NCBI GenBank assembly: GCA_001003855.1 | Contig: LCPX01000039.1 | Coordinates: 1 to 8,069, forward strand | Direction of reading: 5' to 3' | Length of the DNA: 8,069 nucleotides | Source: Candidatus Moranbacteria bacterium GW2011_GWE1_49_15 | Lineage (GTDB): Bacteria > Patescibacteriota > Minisyncoccia > Moranbacterales > GWC2-37-73 | In this document: one piece after another, positions 5,389-8,069 of the stretch | Layout: each line of letters opens with the position of its first letter | Position numbering within the stretch: the stretch's first letter is position 1 | Made by a program: the position numbers and the translations under genes | The notes under the pieces: generated by a model | What the model saw: only the letters and a program-made list of their open reading frames with translations | Database searches by the model: none | Told to the model about the DNA's origin: nothing

Positions 5389-6306
5389 ATGCAAAATAGT
5401 TCGATCACCCAAGCAAGGCTCCTGTCAGCCTTTTTATTATTGGCGATTGCGGCTCCGGCTGCGATTCAGATGGGCCCTGCGGCTTCGGCTGCGCCTAAGT
5501 ATCCTTCCCAGGTTTTGGATTTGTCCAATTGGAAGCAGACGCTTCCTACGGGAGCATCCAAAAAGCCGACTGAAATAAAAATAGACAAATTGTCGACGTA
5601 TTCGCAAAATCCTTATTTCCAAGTCAATGCGAAAGGGGACGGTGTCCAGTTCAGGGCCCCTGTCAACGGCGTCACTACGAGCGGTAGCGGATATCCGCGC
5701 AGCGAGCTTCGTGAGATGACCGGTGGGGGAAAATCTTTGGCCAGCTGGTCGACGGTTTCCGGTGCGCATGTGATGTATATAGACCAGGCGATCACCGCCG
5801 TACCTAAGAAAAAGAAGCATGTCGTCGCCGGTCAGATCCATGACAGCAAAGACGACGTCATCGTCATCCGTCTTGAATATCCGAAGCTGTTCGTCGACAT
5901 AAACGGCAAGAACGGTCCGGTTTTGGATCCGAACTATACCTTGGGAAAAAGGTTCACGGTGAAATTTTTGGCGGAAGGAGGCCAGATAAAAGTCTTCTAT
6001 AACGGAGGAAAAAATCCGGTTTACTCGCTCAATAAGAAGAGTTCCGGAAACTATTTCAAGGCCGGAGCGTACACCCAGTCGAACTGTTCCAAAGAATCGG
6101 TCTGTGACAGCGGCAACTATGGGGAGGTGAACATATATAAACTTTTCGTCAAACACGGAAAGTCATCCTCCGAAGTTTCAGTCCCTGAAACAACCGTGGC
6201 TGTGCAGGTTCAGGAGGCCGTGGCACCGGAGGAGCAGGTCGCACAGGCAGAAGAAGCCTCGTCCGTCGAGCCGGTCAGCGAGTTGGCGCAGTCATCCTCT
6301 CAGTAG
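5389..6306 (+). CDS. Secreted alginate lyase family protein (polysaccharide lyase family 7), 305 aa
   Basis: PL7 enzymes cleave alginate by beta-elimination in a beta-jelly-roll cleft. Residues 1-34 are a signal peptide (hydrophobic LLSAFLLLAIAAPAAI, then an ASAA-type cleavage site near 34/35). The catalytic domain spans about 40-256. It opens with LDLSNWKQTLP (43-53) and has YPRSELREM (102-110), QIH (149-151) and YFKAGAYTQSN (222-232), which are the three PL7 signatures. Gln149, His151, an Arg of the RSELR block and Tyr228 are the expected catalytic residues, and all are present. Cys233 and Cys239 could form a loop disulfide. Residues 258-305 are an acidic Ser/Val/Glu/Gln/Ala tail with no membrane anchor, LPXTG or carbohydrate-binding repeat. 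In PL7, QIH rather than QVH has been linked to guluronate-rich substrates; that is a hint only. The ATG has an A-rich leader and no SD. It is its own transcription unit with promoter 5230-5258. Confidence 0.88.
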   Translation: MQNSSITQARLLSAFLLLAIAAPAAIQMGPAASAAPKYPSQVLDLSNWKQTLPTGASKKPTEIKIDKLSTYSQNPYFQVNAKGDGVQFRAPVNGVTTSGSGYPRSELREMTGGGKSLASWSTVSGAHVMYIDQAITAVPKKKKHVVAGQIHDSKDDVIVIRLEYPKLFVDINGKNGPVLDPNYTLGKRFTVKFLAEGGQIKVFYNGGKNPVYSLNKKSSGNYFKAGAYTQSNCSKESVCDSGNYGEVNIYKLFVKHGKSSSEVSVPETTVAVQVQEAVAPEEQVAQAEEASSVEPVSELAQSSSQ

Positions 6307-6425
6307 TGGCGGCGGTCGAGAAGAAAAGCATCATGACGAGATTTTTCCAGTTCATAACATATCCCTTGAGGGACATATTCCAGAAATTTTCGAAAGTCGG
6401 AAGCTTATTGGAACAGTTGGGATAG
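6306..6425 (+). CDS. Candidate small ORF overlapping the lyase stop, 39 aa
   Basis: A GTG at 6306 shares one base with the lyase TAG and opens a 39-codon frame ending at TAG 6425. An internal ATG at 6333 would give 30 residues and is preceded by GAGAAG. The product would be a short amphipathic helix rich in Phe, Leu and Lys (FFQFITYPLRDIFQKF core). The overlap would allow translational coupling, and the shared terminator at 6444 puts it on the lyase mRNA. I do not recognise it, and it may be only untranslated 3' sequence. Confidence 0.25.
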   Translation: MAAVEKKSIMTRFFQFITYPLRDIFQKFSKVGSLLEQLG

Positions 6426-6443
6426 GTCGGTAAGGAAACGAAT

Positions 6444-6477
6444 AAAAAATCACGCAATTTATTTTGCGTGATTTTTT
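6444..6477. terminator. Strong bidirectional rho-independent terminator
   Basis: A perfect 14-bp stem (6444-6457 with 6464-6477) around a 6-base loop, with six A leading and six T trailing. It ends the lyase transcript before the pirin gene. Confidence 0.9.
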
Positions 6478-6483
6478 GTTGCT

Positions 6484-6516
6484 TTGGAAACGGGGCGGCG
6501 TTTTCGGTTGTATTAT
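6484..6516 (+). promoter_or_regulatory. Probable pirin promoter
   Basis: TATTAT at 6511-6516 is a good -10 with TG directly before it. The nearest -35-like hexamer, TTGGAA (6484-6489), is 21 bases away, longer than ideal. A promoter must lie here, because a strong terminator precedes the gene. Confidence 0.45.
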
Positions 6517-6541
6517 TGGAGAAATGCGATGACATATCCAT

Positions 6542-7249
6542 ATGCAAAAAATAATACACAAAGCGGAAGACAGGGCATACCGCGACCGTGGGTGGGTGAG
6601 GTCGTATTTTTCGTTCAGTTTCGCTGAATATTTCAATGCCAAGATGATGGGGTTCGGGGCGCTCAGGGTCCTCAATGATGATACGATCGCTCCAGGGGAA
6701 GGTTTTGAGACACATCCGCATGACAATTTCGAGATAATGACAGTCATCCTCTCCGGAGCCTTGAAACACAAGGACAGTGAAGGGCACGAATCCGTGATAG
6801 GAAAAGGGGGCGTCCAGTTGATCTCGGCCGGAAGCGGCATTAGCCATTCGGAATTCAACGCTTCGGAAAGCGAAGAGGTGAGCCTTTTGCAGATCTGGAT
6901 AGAGCCTAACGTGAGGGATGCGGAGTCTCGCTACCAGGAAGGAAATTTCCCCACCAGGAATTCCCAGGAAAAATTCACTTTGGTGGTGGCTCCGGGAAAC
7001 GGCGGGAATTCTTTGACGATAAACCAGGAGGCCTATGTCAGCCTCGCTTCCCTCGGTGTGGGGCAGGAGGTTGTTTATGAAATCAAAAAAGAAGGCAACG
7101 GCGTTTACGTTTTCATAATCGATGGTGAGGTATCAGTAGAAGGGGAAAAGATCGGCAGGAGGGATGCTGTGGGCCTCTCAGTGACCGATAAGGTGGCCAT
7201 CGGAGCTACGAAGGAAGCGCAACTGATTTTATTCGAGGTTCCTATGTGA
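6542..7249 (+). CDS. Pirin family protein, 235 aa
   Basis: This is a bicupin of the pirin/YhhW family, whose members bind Fe(II) in the N-terminal cupin; bacterial relatives include quercetin 2,3-dioxygenases and redox-linked regulators. The metal site is intact: His58 and His60 in ETHPHDNFEIMTVILSG (56-72), and His102 and Glu104 in GSGISHSEFN (97-106), matching the three-His-one-Glu set of human pirin. WVRSYFSFSFAEYF (18-31) and LLQIWIEPN are also typical. Residues from about 125 form the degenerate C-terminal cupin (GVYVFIIDGEVSVEG). The length is normal. No SD precedes the ATG at 6542. It is flanked by terminators on both sides, so it is monocistronic. The substrate is unknown. Confidence 0.9.
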   Translation: MQKIIHKAEDRAYRDRGWVRSYFSFSFAEYFNAKMMGFGALRVLNDDTIAPGEGFETHPHDNFEIMTVILSGALKHKDSEGHESVIGKGGVQLISAGSGISHSEFNASESEEVSLLQIWIEPNVRDAESRYQEGNFPTRNSQEKFTLVVAPGNGGNSLTINQEAYVSLASLGVGQEVVYEIKKEGNGVYVFIIDGEVSVEGEKIGRRDAVGLSVTDKVAIGATKEAQLILFEVPM

Positions 7250-7295
7250 TGAAATTGAATAGGAAAACTTTTTTAAGCCGCAGATAAGCAATAAA

Positions 7296-7319
7296 ATCGC
7301 TTTTTGAAAGCGATATTTT
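7296..7319 (+). terminator. Probable terminator after the pirin gene
   Basis: ATCGCTTT (7296-7303) pairs with AAAGCGAT (7307-7314) around a 3-base TTG loop, followed by ATTTT. The T-run is short, so strength is uncertain. Confidence 0.6.
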
Positions 7320-7327
7320 CTGTCGTG

Positions 7328-7336
7328 TGGTATAAT
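7328..7336 (+). promoter_or_regulatory. Extended -10 promoter of the M23-type gene
   Basis: TGGTATAAT gives a perfect -10 (7331-7336) with an extended TG. A TTGAAA at 7304-7309 is 21 bases upstream and lies partly inside the pirin terminator hairpin, so it may not serve as a -35. Transcription would begin near 7343. Confidence 0.6.
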
Positions 7337-7381
7337 TATTTACCGTCAGGAGCGGATAAAGATATAGTAATAATCCAGCCC

Positions 7382-8069
7382 ATGCAGGTTATAAGTCCTA
7401 AGTATGGCAGGCGGACCATGTACCCCCCGCCTAAGCCGGAGCAACCTAAAAACGGCAATAAGCGCAAGATTCTCTTCGCGCTGGTTTTCATGTCGATCTT
7501 ATACGGAGGCCATCGGTTGCTTTCCGGTTCGGAAAGGAAAATGAATCTGGAACCGCAAGGGGAAGTGCTTTCCGCACAATCACCGGAAAACGGCCAATCT
7601 TTATCTTTGCGGCAAGAAGAGGCGATAATGTCCAAGGAAAATGCCGAGCTTTGCATGATAGAGGAAGGCGATACGCCGGCGAAGATCTTCAGCGAGCATG
7701 GAAGACTTGATGCCAATGACACCGAAGCTATCTTAGCCGCGTCCGAAGGCGTCTATGATTTCACCGGAGTGAGAATCGGAAAGGACATGCGTTTCTATTT
7801 CGACGGGGAAGAGAGAGCGAGCCGCATCGAATATGACCGGGACACGGAAAGGACGGTCATCGTGGAGCGCTCCGGAGATGAATTCGAAGTGCGGGAAGAA
7901 AAAATAAATTATGAGGTTTCCGTGGAAACGGCGAAGGGGAAAATCGACAACTTTTTTTATGCGGATGCCTTGGAGGCCGGACTTTCCGAGCCGACGGTCT
8001 TGGAGGTCGGGGATCTTTTCTCGTTCAGCATTGATTTTATGACGGATATAAGGAGGGGGGACGAGTTCG
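7382..8069 (+). CDS. N-terminal part of a membrane-anchored OapA/Csd3-like M23 peptidase, 3'-truncated
   Basis: 229 residues are visible and the frame is open at the window end. A basic, Pro-rich cytoplasmic segment (1-29) precedes a single short hydrophobic helix (30-47), with no clear cleavage site, so the rest would lie outside the membrane. A polar linker leads to a LysM/OapA-like module at about 86-141 (EEGDTPAKIFSEHG). A beta-rich region then ends in VGDLFSFSIDFMTDIRRGDEF, the pattern seen just before the LytM endopeptidase domain of M23 peptidoglycan hydrolases. The HxH and zinc residues would lie beyond base 8069, so catalytic activity cannot be judged. The ATG at 7382 has no SD. An AGGAG at 7348-7352 is too far upstream, and the frame is open there without a standard start, so the true start is slightly uncertain. 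Confidence 0.7.
   Translation, partial: MQVISPKYGRRTMYPPPKPEQPKNGNKRKILFALVFMSILYGGHRLLSGSERKMNLEPQGEVLSAQSPENGQSLSLRQEEAIMSKENAELCMIEEGDTPAKIFSEHGRLDANDTEAILAASEGVYDFTGVRIGKDMRFYFDGEERASRIEYDRDTERTVIVERSGDEFEVREEKINYEVSVETAKGKIDNFFYADALEAGLSEPTVLEVGDLFSFSIDFMTDIRRGDEF

Noticed and set aside
5437..6156. 239-codon minus-strand frame opposite the lyase
   Set aside because: It is an antisense shadow: Arg-rich with no family signature, while the plus strand encodes intact PL7 motifs.
6240..6425. Frameshifted C-terminal domain of the lyase
   Set aside because: The alternative frame upstream of 6306 is Arg-rich and unlike any PL7 extension, and the lyase tail in its own frame is internally consistent.
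6275..6858. Two long minus-strand frames opposite the pirin
   Set aside because: Both run through the strong terminator at 6444-6477 and lie antisense to an intact pirin gene.
1..8069. CRISPR array, tRNA, rRNA, insertion sequence or phage genes
   Set aside because: No regular spaced repeats, cloverleaf candidates, transposase-like proteins or terminal inverted repeats were seen on reading both strands.

Overview
The window looks like bacterial chromosome of moderate GC. It holds short, mostly monocistronic genes separated by rho-independent terminators. TAA, TAG and TGA are all used as stops, so the standard bacterial code fits and the UGA-recoded candidate phyla are unlikely. Small membrane proteins of no known family, mostly SD-less leaders and an OapA/M23-type envelope protein would suit a candidate-phyla (Patescibacteria/Parcubacteria-like) genome. 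That placement is inference from gene style and not from a marker gene.

Layout. At 1-202 is the end of a SemiSWEET-type sugar transporter cut by the window edge, followed by a perfect 14-bp terminator. At 432-1064 a good sigma70-type promoter and a strong SD drive an unrecognised membrane protein (528-1064). At 1121-2521 (minus) is a two-domain protein: a GT2 polyprenyl-phosphate sugar transferase fused to a YdjC/ChbG-family deacetylase. It shares a divergent promoter region with an unrecognised four-helix membrane protein (2663-3172). A ferritin/rubrerythrin-like protein (3257-3730, minus) converges on that gene across a shared bidirectional terminator.

From 3878 everything is on the plus strand: a DUF1428 (YbaA-like) protein, a small cupin and a DoxX-family membrane protein that may be co-transcribed, a secreted PL7 alginate-lyase-family enzyme with its own promoter, possibly a 39-residue coupled small ORF, a pirin, and the N-terminal part of an OapA/Csd3-like M23 peptidase precursor running off the window.

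How the genes may work together. The fusion enzyme would make a polyprenyl-phosphate-linked amino sugar for envelope decoration, and the M23-type protein also concerns the envelope. The PL7 enzyme would attack uronate polysaccharide outside the cell, and the SemiSWEET would move small sugars. The cupin, DoxX, pirin, DUF1428 and ferritin-like proteins look like a loose redox/metal/stress accessory set. No complete pathway, mobile element, CRISPR array, tRNA or rRNA is visible. The best candidate for something under-described is the GT2-YdjC fusion. Next come a recurring promoter design (extended -10, about 24-nt leader, no SD) and the elaborate promoter region of the lyase.
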